Shown here: one piece after another, positions 13,774 to 23,327 of the stretch
Layout: every line of letters starts with the position of its first letter
How positions within the stretch are numbered: position 1 is the stretch's first letter
Origin: Nitrospira sp.
Lineage (GTDB): Bacteria > Nitrospirota > Nitrospiria > Nitrospirales > Nitrospiraceae
Assembly (NCBI GenBank): GCA_003135435.1
Contig: PLBR01000235.1
Span: 1 to 47,817 of the forward strand
Length of the DNA stretch: 47,817 nt
Reading direction: 5' to 3'
Program-made: the position numbers and the translations under genes
Notes under the pieces: generated by a model
Seen by the model: the letters and a program-made list of their open reading frames with translations, nothing else
Told to the model about the DNA's origin: nothing
Databases searched by the model: none

Positions 13774-16368
13774 ATGGACATGAATCGCATGACGATCAAA
13801 CTACAAGAGGCGCTCCAGACCGCGTCGTCTCATGCCACGAGGCGGAATCATCAGGGAATAGATGTGGAGCACCTTCTGCTTGCGTTCGTGGAACAGGATG
13901 GAGGTCTCGCGTCCTCTCTCCTCGAACAGGCAGGATTGTCCGTGCCCTCCGTTCGCCAGGGGGTGGAGCAGGCACTCGCGAAGTTGCCTCAAGTACAGGG
14001 CGCCGGGGCAAGCCCTGGACAACTCCATGTCGCCTCGCGGCTCAGCCAAGTCTTGGCCAAAGCCGAAGACGAACAACGAGCGTTGAAAGACGACTATCTC
14101 AGTGTCGAACATGTCATCCTCGCCATGGTCCAAGAAGGGGGCGTCTTCAAAAAACTTGGCCTGACGAAGGAACGGCTCTTGGGCGCGCTGCAACAAGTAC
14201 GAGGGTCTCAACGTGTCACGAGCCAGGACCCGGAAGGCACCTACCAGGCTTTGGAAAAATATGGTCGCGACCTCACCCGGTTGGCAGGGCAAGGGAAACT
14301 GGATCCCGTCATTGGGCGCGATGAGGAAATTCGTCGCGTCGTCCAAATTCTCTCACGACGAACCAAGAATAACCCGGTGCTCATCGGCGAACCCGGCGTC
14401 GGGAAAACGGCCATCGTCGAAGGGCTAGCCTCTCGCATTATCAAAGGAGACGTGCCTGAAGGACTGAAAAAGAAGCGCGTCATCACTCTCGACATGGGAT
14501 CGTTGGTGGCCGGCGCGAAGTTTCGCGGCGAGTTCGAAGAACGATTGAAGGCGGTCCTCAAAGAGGTGCAGGCGGCAGAGGGGCAAGTCTTGCTCTTCAT
14601 CGATGAGCTGCATACGGTCGTGGGAGCGGGGGCCGCAGAAGGGGCGATGGACGCCGCCAATCTGCTCAAGCCCATGCTGGCCCGCGGCGAACTGCATTTG
14701 ATCGGCGCGACGACACTGGATGAATATCGGAAACATATCGAGAAGGATGCCGCGTTGGAACGGCGGTTCCAGACGGTGCTGGTCAAGCAGCCGACGGTGG
14801 AGGATACCATCTCGATTCTGCGCGGACTCAAGGAGCGCTACGAAGTGCACCATGGCGTGCGCATCAAAGACGCCGCGCTGGTTGCTGCAGCAAAACTCTC
14901 GAATCGGTATATCGCCGATCGCTTTCTCCCGGACAAAGCCATCGATCTGGTCGATGAATCGGCGGCCAGCCTGCGTACGGAAATCGATAGTTTGCCGGCG
15001 GAACTCGATGAAGTCTCCCGCAAGGTGATGCAGTTGGAGATCGAGCGGGAGGCCTTGCGGAAAGAACAGGATCAGGCCAGTCGGGCGCGGCTAGCGACGC
15101 TTGAGCAAGAGCTGGGTGAGAAACAAGGAGAGCTTCAAGCGCTCAAGACGCGATGGGACTCGGAAAAAGCCTCGGTGTCTCGGCTGCGCAAGACTCGAGA
15201 AGCGATGGAAGAAGTCAAACAGGCGATGGAGCGGGCGGAACGTGCCTACGATTTGAATCGTGTGGCGGAGCTGCGATACGGAGAGTTGCCCCGGCTTGAG
15301 CGGGAACTGGCGTTGGAGCAGGAACAGCTCGGCAAGAAACAGGGCGAAAGCCGGTTGCTCAAAGAAGAGGTCGATGAAGACGACATCGCAGCCATCGTGA
15401 GTCGCTGGACGGGAATCCCCGTCGCTCGACTGGTCGAAGGTGAAACGGAGAAGCTCTTAAAGCTGGGTGAACTGCTTCATCAGCGCGTAGTCGGCCAGGA
15501 CGAAGCGGTGCAGGCAGTCGCAGATGCGGTCCTCCGCGCGCGCTCCGGCATCAAAGACCCGAATCGGCCCATTGGTTCGTTTCTCTTTCTCGGTCCGACC
15601 GGAGTCGGAAAAACCGAGTTGGCGAGGGCCCTTGCCGCGACGCTCTTCGATGACGACGCCAACCTGATTCGGATCGACATGTCCGAGTATATGGAGAAAC
15701 ACACGGTGGCCCGTCTGATTGGGGCTCCGCCAGGCTATATCGGCTATGAAGAGGGCGGACAACTGACCGAAGCTGTCCGACGGCGTCCGTTCTCCGTCAT
15801 TCTGTTCGACGAGATCGAAAAAGCCCATCACGACGTCTTCAATGTCTTGCTCCAAGTGTTGGACGACGGACGATTGACGGATTCTCAGGGCCGGACCGTT
15901 GATTTCAAGAACACGGTGTTGATCATGACGTCGAACATCGGCAGCCCGCAGATTCTTGAGGCGCAGCAACGACACGCCTCCTATGACGAAGTCTGTTCCC
16001 TCGTGATGGCGGAACTACGGGAGCACTTCCGCCCGGAATTCTTGAATCGCGTCGACGAGACAGTGGTGTTCCATCCGCTGGAGACGGAGCAGCTTACGAA
16101 GATCGTGGAGATTCAGCTCGAGCGGTTGCGGGCACGTTTGACAGAGAGACGAATTTCTCTCTCCGTGACGCCTGCGGCCTTGCGGTATCTGGGGGAGCGC
16201 GGCTACGATCCGGTCTACGGAGCGAGACCGCTAAAGCGATTGATCCAACAGGAAATTGAAACGCCGATGGCGCGTCAATTGGTCAAGGGCGAATTGCGCG
16301 ATGGAGATACGGCGACCGTGGAACTGAAAGATCAGCATATCGTCATCGTGCCGATGGTCGCGGGATAG
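13774..16368 (+). CDS. clpB: ATP-dependent disaggregase ClpB
   Basis: An 864-residue Hsp100 chaperone, full length for the family. ATG 13774 is chosen because AGGAG lies 8 bases upstream; a GTG 18 bases earlier is in frame but has no ribosome binding site. The Clp-N repeats cover about 1-145. The first AAA+ domain has Walker A GEPGVGKT (205-212), and [10 protein letters not shown] follows its Walker B. A ClpB/Hsp104 middle coiled coil spans about 400-520. The second AAA+ domain has Walker A GPTGVGKT and [11 protein letters not shown] Clp C-terminal domain ends the protein. It threads aggregated proteins through a hexameric pore in cooperation with DnaK/DnaJ/GrpE, none of which is in the window. 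It appears to be monocistronic, with a repeat element starting just after its stop codon. Confidence 0.97.
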   Translation: MDMNRMTIKLQEALQTASSHATRRNHQGIDVEHLLLAFVEQDGGLASSLLEQAGLSVPSVRQGVEQALAKLPQVQGAGASPGQLHVASRLSQVLAKAEDEQRALKDDYLSVEHVILAMVQEGGVFKKLGLTKERLLGALQQVRGSQRVTSQDPEGTYQALEKYGRDLTRLAGQGKLDPVIGRDEEIRRVVQILSRRTKNNPVLIGEPGVGKTAIVEGLASRIIKGDVPEGLKKKRVITLDMGSLVAGAKFRGEFEERLKAVLKEVQAAEGQVLLFIDELHTVVGAGAAEGAMDAANLLKPMLARGELHLIGATTLDEYRKHIEKDAALERRFQTVLVKQPTVEDTISILRGLKERYEVHHGVRIKDAALVAAAKLSNRYIADRFLPDKAIDLVDESAASLRTEIDSLPAELDEVSRKVMQLEIEREALRKEQDQASRARLATLEQELGEKQGELQALKTRWDSEKASVSRLRKTREAMEEVKQAMERAERAYDLNRVAELRYGELPRLERELALEQEQLGKKQGESRLLKEEVDEDDIAAIVSRWTGIPVARLVEGETEKLLKLGELLHQRVVGQDEAVQAVADAVLRARSGIKDPNRPIGSFLFLGPTGVGKTELARALAATLFDDDANLIRIDMSEYMEKHTVARLIGAPPGYIGYEEGGQLTEAVRRRPFSVILFDEIEKAHHDVFNVLLQVLDDGRLTDSQGRTVDFKNTVLIMTSNIGSPQILEAQQRHASYDEVCSLVMAELREHFRPEFLNRVDETVVFHPLETEQLTKIVEIQLERLRARLTERRISLSVTPAALRYLGERGYDPVYGARPLKRLIQQEIETPMARQLVKGELRDGDTATVELKDQHIVIVPMVAG

Positions 16369-16369
16369 G

Positions 16370-16574
16370 ACGCTGCAGAAATGCCAGCTCACCACAGCAG
16401 AACTACAATGGCCTGCAAGTCTGGGACATGAGTAGAATATCCCCGCAGGATGCTCAAAAGGTCCGTCCAGCAAGGCCGTAGCGAGTGAAGATCCGAAGGC
16501 GTACCCTCTGGGGTACGTTGAGGGTCTGAACGATGCGAGAACGCCGCTGGCGGACGTTTTCAGCATCCTGCTAG
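16370..16574. mobile_element. Palindromic element, TAGCAGG...CCTGCTA family, copy 2
   Basis: This begins right after the clpB stop with cgctgcagaaatgcc, which matches the left end of copy 3 (ggctgcagaaaaacc). It has an inner boundary cgcaggatgctcaaaagg (16444 on) and ends gttttcagcatcctgctag (to 16574). The interior holds a hairpin CGTACCC-tctg-GGGTACG and arms gtccgtccagc / gctggcggac. No frame is present. It may double as the clpB transcript end. Confidence 0.65.
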
Positions 16575-16590
16575 GACGCGTCGCCCTCTA

Positions 16591-17016
16591 TCAACCAAGG
16601 ATGACGGACCCGCCCTTCAGATCGTGCGTCGTGCCGCTGGCACGCAGTTTGTCGATTTTCCATTCGACGGGAGACACCTGGATCACGTGGCCTTTGATCG
16701 TATGGAACTCCCCTTTCGTGAAGGCCACCACGTCGGGCGCCTTCACGTCCATCTGTAAGATGACCATTCCCGAGGCTGGATGTGTGAGCAGCAGACTCTT
16801 CGGGGTCTTATTCACTTCGTAGGCGCGTCGTTCGTTGATCATCAGAGTGCTATCGACGAGTTTTGCCGTCACTTTTCCGACTGCGTCGAACAACGCAAAA
16901 GTCACGAGTAAGTCGCCCGTCGTCGGTTTCAGTGCCACTTGAATCTGCGGAACGCCCTCGATCTCAATCATGCCATCGGTGTTGCGGTACAGATTCGAAC
17001 CCACTTCCACGTCCAT
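16591..17016 (-). CDS. Small beta-rich hypothetical protein
   Basis: A 141-residue soluble protein. ATG 17016 is preferred over TTG 17028, with a weak GAGG before it. The composition is alternating hydrophobic and polar residues, suggesting a beta sandwich (IEIEGVPQIQVALKPTTGDL, LLVTFALFDAVGKVTAKLVD, MVILQMDVKAPDVVAFTKGE). There is no signal peptide, membrane helix or known motif. It is followed closely by a repeat element, and upstream lies a small membrane protein gene on the same strand with a 37-base gap, so it is probably the last gene of the comM operon. Function unknown. Confidence 0.7.
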   Translation of the reverse strand: MDVEVGSNLYRNTDGMIEIEGVPQIQVALKPTTGDLLVTFALFDAVGKVTAKLVDSTLMINERRAYEVNKTPKSLLLTHPASGMVILQMDVKAPDVVAFTKGEFHTIKGHVIQVSPVEWKIDKLRASGTTHDLKGGSVILG

Positions 17017-17053
17017 GTATGGCCTCAATTTACTACGATGTGAGAAACATCCC

Positions 17054-17269
17054 TTATGACTTCTTGATACGATCCAGAATCAATGCGATGCAGCCGCCGA
17101 GCAGTCCCCCTCCCAAGATGGTCGTGAGCAGCTCGACCAATTTAAGTTCCCACACCGATCCCTGCGCTTGCATGGCTTCCCGAATGCCACCTTGCAGAAG
17201 GATCACGGCCAGCGCCATGGTGGCGCCGACAACGAACCACCAGAGAAAGACTTTCAGAGACGACCACAC
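17054..17269 (-). CDS. Small two-helix membrane protein
   Basis: A 71-residue protein with a GTG start at 17269, and GAGG 8 bases upstream. Two membrane helices are clear: about 5-25 (VFLWWFVVGATMALAVILLQ) and about 45-65 (LLTTILGGGLLGGCIALILD, with a glycine cluster suited to helix packing). A basic end (RIKKS) predicts a cytoplasmic C-terminus. It begins 9 bases after the comM stop, so it is coupled to comM, and it precedes the beta-rich protein gene. No function is known to me. Confidence 0.7.
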   Translation of the reverse strand: MWSSLKVFLWWFVVGATMALAVILLQGGIREAMQAQGSVWELKLVELLTTILGGGLLGGCIALILDRIKKS

Positions 17270-17278
17270 AGGGGATCC

Positions 17279-18808
17279 TCAAAACTCCATCCGACGATCA
17301 AGGCTGCGATATTGAATCGCTTCCGCCACATGAAGCGGCTCAATCCTATCAGAGCCCGCGAGGTCGGCAATGGTTCTCGCCACACGCACAATGCGCCCAT
17401 GGGCCCGAGCAGACAATCCAAGTTTAGTGAGCGCCTGTTCTAGGAGTTCCTGCGCCGGCGTCTCCAGGGCACAATACCGCTTCAGGAGCCGCGGCTTCAA
17501 CTGGGCATTCGTATGAATCCCGTCTTGACGATACCGGTGGAGCTGCCGGTCACGCGCCGCCAGGACGCGTGATCGAATCGTGGCAGAACTTTCCGGCATG
17601 GGACCGTGATCGTGCAAGTCTCGCACGGAGACCGGTGGAACCTCGATGTGAATGTCGAGTCTATCCTGTAGTGGTCCCGACAATTTGGCTCGATATCGGC
17701 GGATTTGGTGCGGGGTACAGACGCATTCACGCGTGCGATCCCCATAGTATCCGCAGGGACAGGGATTCATCGCGGCAATCAACATGAATCGCGCAGGGTA
17801 GCGGAGTGAACCGCTGGCCCGGGTCAGGGTCACATGCCCGTCTTCCAGTGGTTGCCGCAATCCGTCCAGGACGGGACGGCGGAACTCCGGAGATTCGTCC
17901 AGGAACAACACGCCATTGTGGGCCAAGGACACTTCTCCAGGCCGGGGAACTGTTCCGCCTCCAATGAGCCCGGCATCGGAAATACTGTGGTGTGGGGCGC
18001 GAAAGGGACGGACGGTCAGAAACGGATGATTGGCCGGTAATTGTCCGGCTATGCTATGAACGCGGGTCGTTTCGATCGCTTCTTCCGGCTCCATGAGAGG
18101 CAGAATCGTCGGGAGACGTTTGGCCAACATGGTCTTGCCTGATCCAGGCGGTCCCACCATCAAGAGATTGTGGCCTCCAGCTGCAGCGATCTCCAGGGCG
18201 CGCTTTGCATGGTCTTGTCCCTTCACATCGCCATAGTCGTCATCCTCCACCGGGCGCGTGGTAAAGAACCGGTCCCGGTCTGCGCGAGCCGGGTTCAGCG
18301 AAACAGTGCCATTGAGAAATGCCACGGCCTCGGGGAGCGTGTGGAGTGGATAGGCCGTCACGCCCTGCACCATGGCCGCTTCTTGGCTGTTCTCAGCCGG
18401 CAAGAGCAGACAATAGTCTGGCCGACAGGCGATCCCAATGGATAAGGCACCGGTAATCGGCTTGATGTGGCCGTCCAGCGAGAGTTCGCCGACACAGATG
18501 CGGCCTCGTACATTCTGGGGTGGAATGACTTCTTCCGCGACGAGGATCCCAATGGCAATGGCCAGGTCGAGCCCGGACCCTTCCTTCTTGATTCCAGCCG
18601 GAGCGAGATTCACGGTGATTTTCTTTGCCGGGAAATGGAAGCCCGTATTCTTGAGCGCGGAGCGGACGCGGTCGCGGCTCTCCCGCACCGTGGCATCGGG
18701 GAGACCGACGACCGAGAATTGTGGAAGCCCTCCGGCAATATCGACTTCCACGTCGATCAAATGCGCATCAATACCGACGAGTGCAGCACTCAGAACTTTT
18801 GCGAGCAT
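17279..18808 (-). CDS. comM: ComM/YifB family AAA+ ATPase (Mg-chelatase-like)
   Basis: A 509-residue protein from ATG 18808 (MLAKVLSAALVGIDAHLIDV), with GGAG 7 bases upstream. The 29 codons further upstream are not family-like. An N-terminal ChlI-like domain (about 20-140, GLPQFSVVGLPDATVRESRD) is followed by an AAA+ core with Walker A VGPPGSGKTMLAKR and Walker B GVLFLDESPEF. A four-cysteine cluster follows (MNPCPCGYYGDRTRECVCTP), which probably binds zinc. A C-terminal helical domain ends the protein. ComM is a hexameric helicase that drives branch migration when single-stranded DNA is integrated in natural transformation; many non-competent bacteria also keep it. It leads a three-gene operon on the minus strand. 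Confidence 0.93.
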   Translation of the reverse strand: MLAKVLSAALVGIDAHLIDVEVDIAGGLPQFSVVGLPDATVRESRDRVRSALKNTGFHFPAKKITVNLAPAGIKKEGSGLDLAIAIGILVAEEVIPPQNVRGRICVGELSLDGHIKPITGALSIGIACRPDYCLLLPAENSQEAAMVQGVTAYPLHTLPEAVAFLNGTVSLNPARADRDRFFTTRPVEDDDYGDVKGQDHAKRALEIAAAGGHNLLMVGPPGSGKTMLAKRLPTILPLMEPEEAIETTRVHSIAGQLPANHPFLTVRPFRAPHHSISDAGLIGGGTVPRPGEVSLAHNGVLFLDESPEFRRPVLDGLRQPLEDGHVTLTRASGSLRYPARFMLIAAMNPCPCGYYGDRTRECVCTPHQIRRYRAKLSGPLQDRLDIHIEVPPVSVRDLHDHGPMPESSATIRSRVLAARDRQLHRYRQDGIHTNAQLKPRLLKRYCALETPAQELLEQALTKLGLSARAHGRIVRVARTIADLAGSDRIEPLHVAEAIQYRSLDRRMEF

Positions 18809-18974
18809 GGGTGACTCCGATGCAAGGCACGGGGCTGGTGGATTATAGGAACCCTGTCGAATCGTTGCAACCGAAACACCAGGAGACAGCAGCAATATGG
18901 TTCCATTTTGCCTTTTGTCATGAAACCAGTTCGAACGCTAGCTCCCCCGCCTCCCCTTCTGTATAATCCATTTC

Positions 18975-19592
18975 ATGTCTGTCCCGTTCCACTCCCTGCA
19001 ATCGAACCTGCTAGAACGCGCTTCACCCATCATGTTGCCTGGTACCATGTCTGTCTGTTTTTTCCTTGGTGGTCTGATTATGGGAGCTGCCAGCCCGGTC
19101 TTGGCCCAAGTGCCTGGTCGTTCGGCCACCACTTCTGGACCAGTTGGAGCGTCGATGGCCGTGCTCGCGATGCTACAAGATGCCGATGTGCTTCCTCCCG
19201 AAGGCACTCCCGATGCGAATCGCGTCATCAGGGTGGTCATCCAATTTCAATCGGTGTTTATGAAGAGCGGTGATCCGGCCGTGCACGCATTTCTGGACCG
19301 AGCATTGGCGGCAAAAACGGGAAGCGGTGCGGACGAAGCGGCGTCTCGATTCCGTTCGACAGGCTGGACGTCGGATGTGCTTGAGGCACTGGGTGAACAG
19401 TGGGTCGCCATGGCGATCGATCAGCGGGAGCAGCTGGCGCCGGGCTTTCGCCAATTCAATATCAGTCTGGCGGATTTCGATTGGTTGATGGAGCTCGTTG
19501 CGAAGGCACGTACCGCCTTCGAACAACGGGGTCAGAATATTCACCAGATGTTTGCGCAACGACGGCGGGAGATGCCGGGCGGGGCACAGTAA
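18975..19592 (+). CDS. Exported hypothetical protein
   Basis: A 205-residue protein if ATG 18975 is used; ATG 19032 would give a more standard signal peptide (MLPGTMSVCFFLGGLIMGAA then SPVLAQ, cleavage after the Ala-x-Ala-like site). The mature part is helical (VIQFQSVFMKSGDPAVHAFL and FDWLMELVAKARTAFEQRGQ), without cysteine clusters or known motifs. It lies 19 bases upstream of an AsnC-type ligand-binding gene on the same strand, so the two may be co-transcribed. A periplasmic location is inferred. Confidence 0.7.
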   Translation: MSVPFHSLQSNLLERASPIMLPGTMSVCFFLGGLIMGAASPVLAQVPGRSATTSGPVGASMAVLAMLQDADVLPPEGTPDANRVIRVVIQFQSVFMKSGDPAVHAFLDRALAAKTGSGADEAASRFRSTGWTSDVLEALGEQWVAMAIDQREQLAPGFRQFNISLADFDWLMELVAKARTAFEQRGQNIHQMFAQRRREMPGGAQ

Positions 19593-19611
19593 TCGCAACA
19601 GGGAGGATGCA

Positions 19612-19848
19612 ATGGCAACGAAAGCTTATATCCTGATCAAGGTCAAGGCCGGGCGGACGAAAGATGTGCTGCAGTCGCTCAAGCGCCTCGCCGGCGTCGA
19701 ACAAGCCCACTCCTGCTTCGGGAGGCCTGACATTATTCTGTTCATCAGTGTCACGGACGAACGAGCCCTCTCGGATGTGGTGATCACAAAGATTCACCAA
19801 ATTGAAGGGGTAGAGGAAACAGATACGCATATCGTCGCCGATGCATGA
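19612..19848 (+). CDS. Stand-alone Lrp/AsnC ligand-binding (RAM) domain
   Basis: A 78-residue protein from ATG 19612, with GGGAGG 6 bases upstream. It consists only of the AsnC/Lrp regulatory domain with a beta-alpha-beta-beta-alpha-beta order: AYILIKVKAGRTKDVLQSLK, then a short turn, DIILFISVTDERALSDVVIT, then IEGVEETDTHIV. The DNA-binding HTH found in full Lrp proteins is absent. In the family this fold forms dimers or octamers and senses amino acids. A stand-alone copy may modulate a partner regulator or enzyme. The partner is unknown. Confidence 0.85.
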   Translation: MATKAYILIKVKAGRTKDVLQSLKRLAGVEQAHSCFGRPDIILFISVTDERALSDVVITKIHQIEGVEETDTHIVADA

Positions 19849-19900
19849 CTCAGCGAGACGGGCGAGGCCGGCGGGAAAAGCGAGACAGGCGGCGATCCTG

Positions 19901-20878
19901 CTAACGGAGAGACGAGACGCTGACGGTTGCCCCGTCAAGTTCTGCCGAACGGTAACAAGCGTCGGCCACCTCGACGGCGCGACATCCATCACGCCCGGTG
20001 ATAGGCGGCGGGGTGTTCGTTTCAATGGCATGGACGAAGGCGCGAAGCGTGGCGAGAATCGTCTGCTGCGGGTGGACGACCCATTCCAGAGGAACGCGGT
20101 CACCGATGACGCCGGTTACTCGCTGGTGACACCAATCGGCAACGATCTGCCCTTGGGCTCCCACCCACTCCGTTCTCGCTACCCGCCCCGCTACGACTCG
20201 TGCAATGTCCAGGACGCATCGTATGCCGCTCGCGGTCTGGGCCTGCACGATCGCCATCGTGTCCGGTGCCACGGTCGGAAGCTGGTCCAACTCGCAGCGG
20301 ACGGCGACCACTTCTTCGCCGGTCAGAAAGGGCACCACATCCAAGAGGTGAACCCCAAATTCCAAGAGCGCCCCGCGCTGACCGGGTATCGGTGACCGAA
20401 CCTGGTCGCTGGCTTTCGTTTCAATCTGGCTGGTGAAGGTGGCGTACCGGAGCCGGCCGATCTCCGGCAAGTGATCTTTTAAAAGAAGAATCGTCGAGTC
20501 GAAACGCAAGGTCTGTGCAGTCATAAGCAACAGGCCTGCGTCTTCTGCTGCCGTCACCATCGCTCGTGCTTCGCGGCCTGTCGGCGCTAACGGCTTTTCA
20601 ATGAGAATCGGCTTCCTCGCCTGCACGGCCTCAAGACAGATCTCGAGACAGAGCGACGGAGGGGTCACCACGACGATGGCCTCTACTGTCGGATCGGCGA
20701 TCAAGGCGCGATAGTCCCCATAGACAGGGATCTCTGTCGTCGTAAGCGAAGGCATTCCTTGCCCGATCCGTTTCCGGCAGAGAGCGGCAAGACTCACCCC
20801 TGGTAGATCATGCAGGAGATGGTGGATATACCGGCTGCCATGCCGGCCGGCACCGATGAGACCGATTCTAAGTGGCAT
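19901..20878 (-). CDS. Gfo/Idh/MocA family oxidoreductase
   Basis: A 325-residue NAD(P)-dependent dehydrogenase-like protein. An N-terminal Rossmann fold starts at residue 2 (LRIGLIGAGRHGSRYIHHLL, GxGxxG-type). The family signature EKP occurs in PILIEKPLAPTGREARAMV, where the Lys binds cofactor and substrate. The C-terminal alpha/beta domain (about 125-325) contains LLEFGVHLLDVVPFLTGEEV, with the Gly-x-His of the catalytic region. Typical substrates are sugars, inositol or biliverdin-like compounds. Nothing nearby identifies which. It stands alone, convergent with the AsnC-type gene. A short repeat motif (gcgagacgggcgag) lies just past its end. Confidence 0.9.
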   Translation of the reverse strand: MPLRIGLIGAGRHGSRYIHHLLHDLPGVSLAALCRKRIGQGMPSLTTTEIPVYGDYRALIADPTVEAIVVVTPPSLCLEICLEAVQARKPILIEKPLAPTGREARAMVTAAEDAGLLLMTAQTLRFDSTILLLKDHLPEIGRLRYATFTSQIETKASDQVRSPIPGQRGALLEFGVHLLDVVPFLTGEEVVAVRCELDQLPTVAPDTMAIVQAQTASGIRCVLDIARVVAGRVARTEWVGAQGQIVADWCHQRVTGVIGDRVPLEWVVHPQQTILATLRAFVHAIETNTPPPITGRDGCRAVEVADACYRSAELDGATVSVSSLR

Positions 20879-20950
20879 AGTCGTCGAACAGTCCGTGAGG
20901 GTGAGAAAACTGTAGCCGCCATCGAACGCGGGGTCAACTAAAACTCGACC

Positions 20951-21281
20951 CTAGCAGGCTGCAGAAAAACCATTTCGGCATAGCAGGACTTCGATAATCT
21001 GTACGTCTGGGGCAAGAGCAGAACACTCACGCAGGATGCTCAAAAAGGCCAGACTTCTCACCCACCCAACCCTGGCAGTTATTTCACCCTCCCGCCCTGA
21101 GTCTGCCAAGACAGCCTCTTCACCCTATGACGCGGCTTCGCGGCTGACCCTCGTTTCACTTTTCACGCCTCGCGTCTTACGGTTCCTCTGAGCGATGGGA
21201 GAACGCTGCATGGGAACAGGCGCGTCTCGGCGCGCCAGGGTTCGGCGGGGGAGAAGAACGACTTTTTCAGCATCCTGCTAG
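20951..21281. mobile_element. Palindromic element, TAGCAGG...CCTGCTA family, copy 3 (composite)
   Basis: The left end is ctagcaggctgcagaaaaac, an inner boundary gcaggatgctcaaaaaggcc lies at 21031-21050, and the right end is tttttcagcatcctgctag. The right 64 bases match the left end of copy 4 in inverted orientation at roughly nine bases in ten. The internal boundary suggests one element inserted in, or fused to, another. No coding frame is seen. Confidence 0.7.
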
Positions 21282-21392
21282 CAGCCGGATTGACAGCCCG
21301 ACGGCCTGGTCCCTATAGTACGCGCGCGTTGTATCAGCCCTACCTGAAGAAGGGACCCCCCGCAAAGCTTTGAGGGAGAAGAGATTATCGCA

Positions 21393-22190
21393 ATGACATC
21401 GACCATCGCTCCCTTTACCTTGGATCAAATCGGCACCGGCACCGCTCGCTTTCCGAGTGGCGTCGCCATTCCCACGCTGACGGATGCCGCCGTCGATCCC
21501 TATATCCAGACACGCGTGTCGAAACATGTGCAGGTGGACTGTATTCAGTTTTGGCCTCAGGAAAAAGGGCTCTACCCCGGGCTCGTCTTACTGCACGAAG
21601 CGTGGGGGCTGACCGCGCAAATCAAGGATCTCGGCGCCAGGCTGGCGTGCGAAGGCTACGGCGTCATCATTCCGAACTTGTACGGACGACTGGGTGGCAT
21701 GGTGACGGCCAACGCAGAGGTTGCGGATGCGCTCATGGGCAAGCTGAACGAGTCGCTCGTCCTGCAAGACATCAATTCCTGCTGTGAATTCTTGAATACG
21801 CGCGACCACATTAAACAAAATATTCACGGCGTGGTCGGTTACGGCATGGGTGGATCGTATGCACTCCGGTTCGCCTGTCAACGGAAACGGCTTCGAGCAG
21901 CAGTCGTCTATTACGGCCGAGTGATGCAGCCTGAAACCGCGATCAAAGATCTGTTTTGTCCGGTGCTCTATCACCAGGCCGGTCAGGGCCAGTGGGTGCC
22001 CAGTCAGGATGTGGACCGGCTTCGTGCGGCGGCAACCGAGTACAAGAAGCGTGTTGAAATCCGGACCTACCAAGACGCTCCCCATGCGTTCTGCAATGAA
22101 CAACACGTGGAGAGCTATCGTGCCGATACGACGGCAGAAGCCTGGGAAACAACCGCCGCGTTTCTCAAGACCTGCTTCCAAAGCACCTAA
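21393..22190 (+). CDS. Dienelactone-hydrolase-like protein lacking the catalytic Cys
   Basis: A 265-residue alpha/beta-hydrolase of the DLH family. The N-terminal 40 residues are a lead-in, then the fold begins: LYPGLVLLHEAWGLTAQIKD (Glu69 at the family's conserved acidic place) and GYGVIIPNLYGRLGG. The nucleophile elbow, normally G-x-C-x-G-G, reads GVVGYGMGGSYALRF, so position 151 is Gly instead of Cys or Ser. The Asp loop reads YHQAGQGQWVPSQ with no clear Asp at the usual place. The His is kept (DAPHAFCNE, His231). A normal hydrolase mechanism is therefore unlikely. It may bind a ligand, or use another residue. ATG 21393 is the first in-frame start and is preceded by a weak GAGG-type site. 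Confidence 0.8.
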   Translation: MTSTIAPFTLDQIGTGTARFPSGVAIPTLTDAAVDPYIQTRVSKHVQVDCIQFWPQEKGLYPGLVLLHEAWGLTAQIKDLGARLACEGYGVIIPNLYGRLGGMVTANAEVADALMGKLNESLVLQDINSCCEFLNTRDHIKQNIHGVVGYGMGGSYALRFACQRKRLRAAVVYYGRVMQPETAIKDLFCPVLYHQAGQGQWVPSQDVDRLRAAATEYKKRVEIRTYQDAPHAFCNEQHVESYRADTTAEAWETTAAFLKTCFQST

Positions 22191-22250
22191 CGAGCTCCCC
22201 ACCCGATCCTGTTGCTTGAGAGTCCCAGTCAAGCGCAGTAGAGTACCGCA

Positions 22251-23225
22251 ATGCGCCATCACATCCTAGTTATTCGACCAGTCCAATCGCGAATCGGCAT
22301 CGCCCTTGTGATGGTGGTCGTCTCTGTATTCGGGGCCTGGTTCAATGCCAAGGCGGACGAATCCCTTCCGAGTTCCACGCCCGATTTCCCATCGGTCATT
22401 CGTGCCCATTCTGATCAACTGGCCAAGATGGAGTCCGACAAGGACGCCAGCAACCTGTTTGTGTCGGCAATCGGTCCCGCACTCCAGATGGGCGATGTGG
22501 CCAAGGCATTGGGAGCCAACCTCTTGCCCGCCAAGCTCGCGAAGGAACTCCTGGTGCCGGATCTGACGGCGGCGGTTCATCGGATGATGGGCAGTCTAGC
22601 CGCCTGGCACCTCGCCTCCACCGTTCGGCAGGCTGTGAGAGATCAGCAACTCGCGACGGTGACCGAGCGACTATCCGGAGCCTCGCAAGCCTGGGCATGG
22701 CTCGATCAACAGGGAAAAGCGCCCTGGCATGACTCACTAAATCAACTCTCTGATGTAGTGGCCTCCCCAGAATGGGCCAAGGGGAATCAGGGAGAACCTG
22801 CATCAACCCTGTTGGTCACGGTCTTGGAGCGATCCACTCGCCTGGAATTGGACGCCATGCAGGCCAGCTACCAGGAATGGGATCGGATACGGAATTGGAA
22901 AGATCGGGTGCGTGGGCTCCGTGGACAGGCCAGGCTGTGCGGGACCTGGCAGTGGATCATTCATAACCATCAGCAACACCATCAAGAACAGAAGCTTTCG
23001 TTACTCTTTCCACCAGCAGGAAATACGCAGGCCACTCTGCCGGGACTCATGGAAACGATCGTGCTGGGCGAGAACGTCTATTTACGGTGGGAAATCGATG
23101 GTTGGGTCCAAGAAGATAGTCTGCAGTTTAGCAAAGAAGGCCAGCGTCTCGAAGGAACCTTCGTGAATTCCCAAGGAGGTTGGGGATCGATCAGCGGAAA
23201 GAGAACGGCTGGCTGTACGCCTTAG
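22251..23225 (+). CDS. Exported protein with lipocalin-like C-terminus
   Basis: A 324-residue protein from ATG 22251. A signal peptide is clear (IGIALVMVVVSVFGAWFNAK then A-DES). Residues about 35-215 are helical, with no motif known to me. The last 95 residues (LCGTWQWIIHN, then GENVYLRWEIDGWVQEDSLQ, then LEGTFVNSQGGWGSISGKRT) show the W-x-W, strand, G-x-F-x2-S pattern of small secreted beta-barrel domains, similar to the lipocalin-like domains that recur in exported proteins. A periplasmic or outer-surface location is inferred. It is 60 bases past the hydrolase-like gene and may share its transcript. A palindrome follows the stop. Confidence 0.65.
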   Translation: MRHHILVIRPVQSRIGIALVMVVVSVFGAWFNAKADESLPSSTPDFPSVIRAHSDQLAKMESDKDASNLFVSAIGPALQMGDVAKALGANLLPAKLAKELLVPDLTAAVHRMMGSLAAWHLASTVRQAVRDQQLATVTERLSGASQAWAWLDQQGKAPWHDSLNQLSDVVASPEWAKGNQGEPASTLLVTVLERSTRLELDAMQASYQEWDRIRNWKDRVRGLRGQARLCGTWQWIIHNHQQHHQEQKLSLLFPPAGNTQATLPGLMETIVLGENVYLRWEIDGWVQEDSLQFSKEGQRLEGTFVNSQGGWGSISGKRTAGCTP

Positions 23226-23228
23226 AGT

Positions 23229-23319
23229 GACGCGCGAGAATGGCGAGAAGGGCGCGACGCAAGGAACGTGGATCTTACCTCGTCTCGCTCGTCCCGCTTT
23301 CCCCGCAAGTCTCGCACAG
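23229..23319. repeat. Intergenic inverted repeat with GCGAGA / TCTCGC arms
   Basis: The left arm cgcgagaatggcgagaaggg pairs imperfectly with the right side (ctcgctcgtcccgctttcc and agtctcgc). This is the same GC-rich arm module found at 19853, 24911 and 44931. It lies between convergent genes and could serve both as a bidirectional transcript end. Confidence 0.5.
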
Positions 23320-23327
23320 TAATTATG

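Noticed and set aside
14241-14853. Long minus-strand frames inside clpB (142-196 codons)
   Set aside because: They are complements of a highly conserved coding sequence, have no ribosome binding site and show Ser/Arg-rich shadow composition.
21588-22262. 224-codon minus-strand frame over the hydrolase-like gene
   Set aside because: It is antisense to a protein with clear alpha/beta-hydrolase features and has no family signal of its own.
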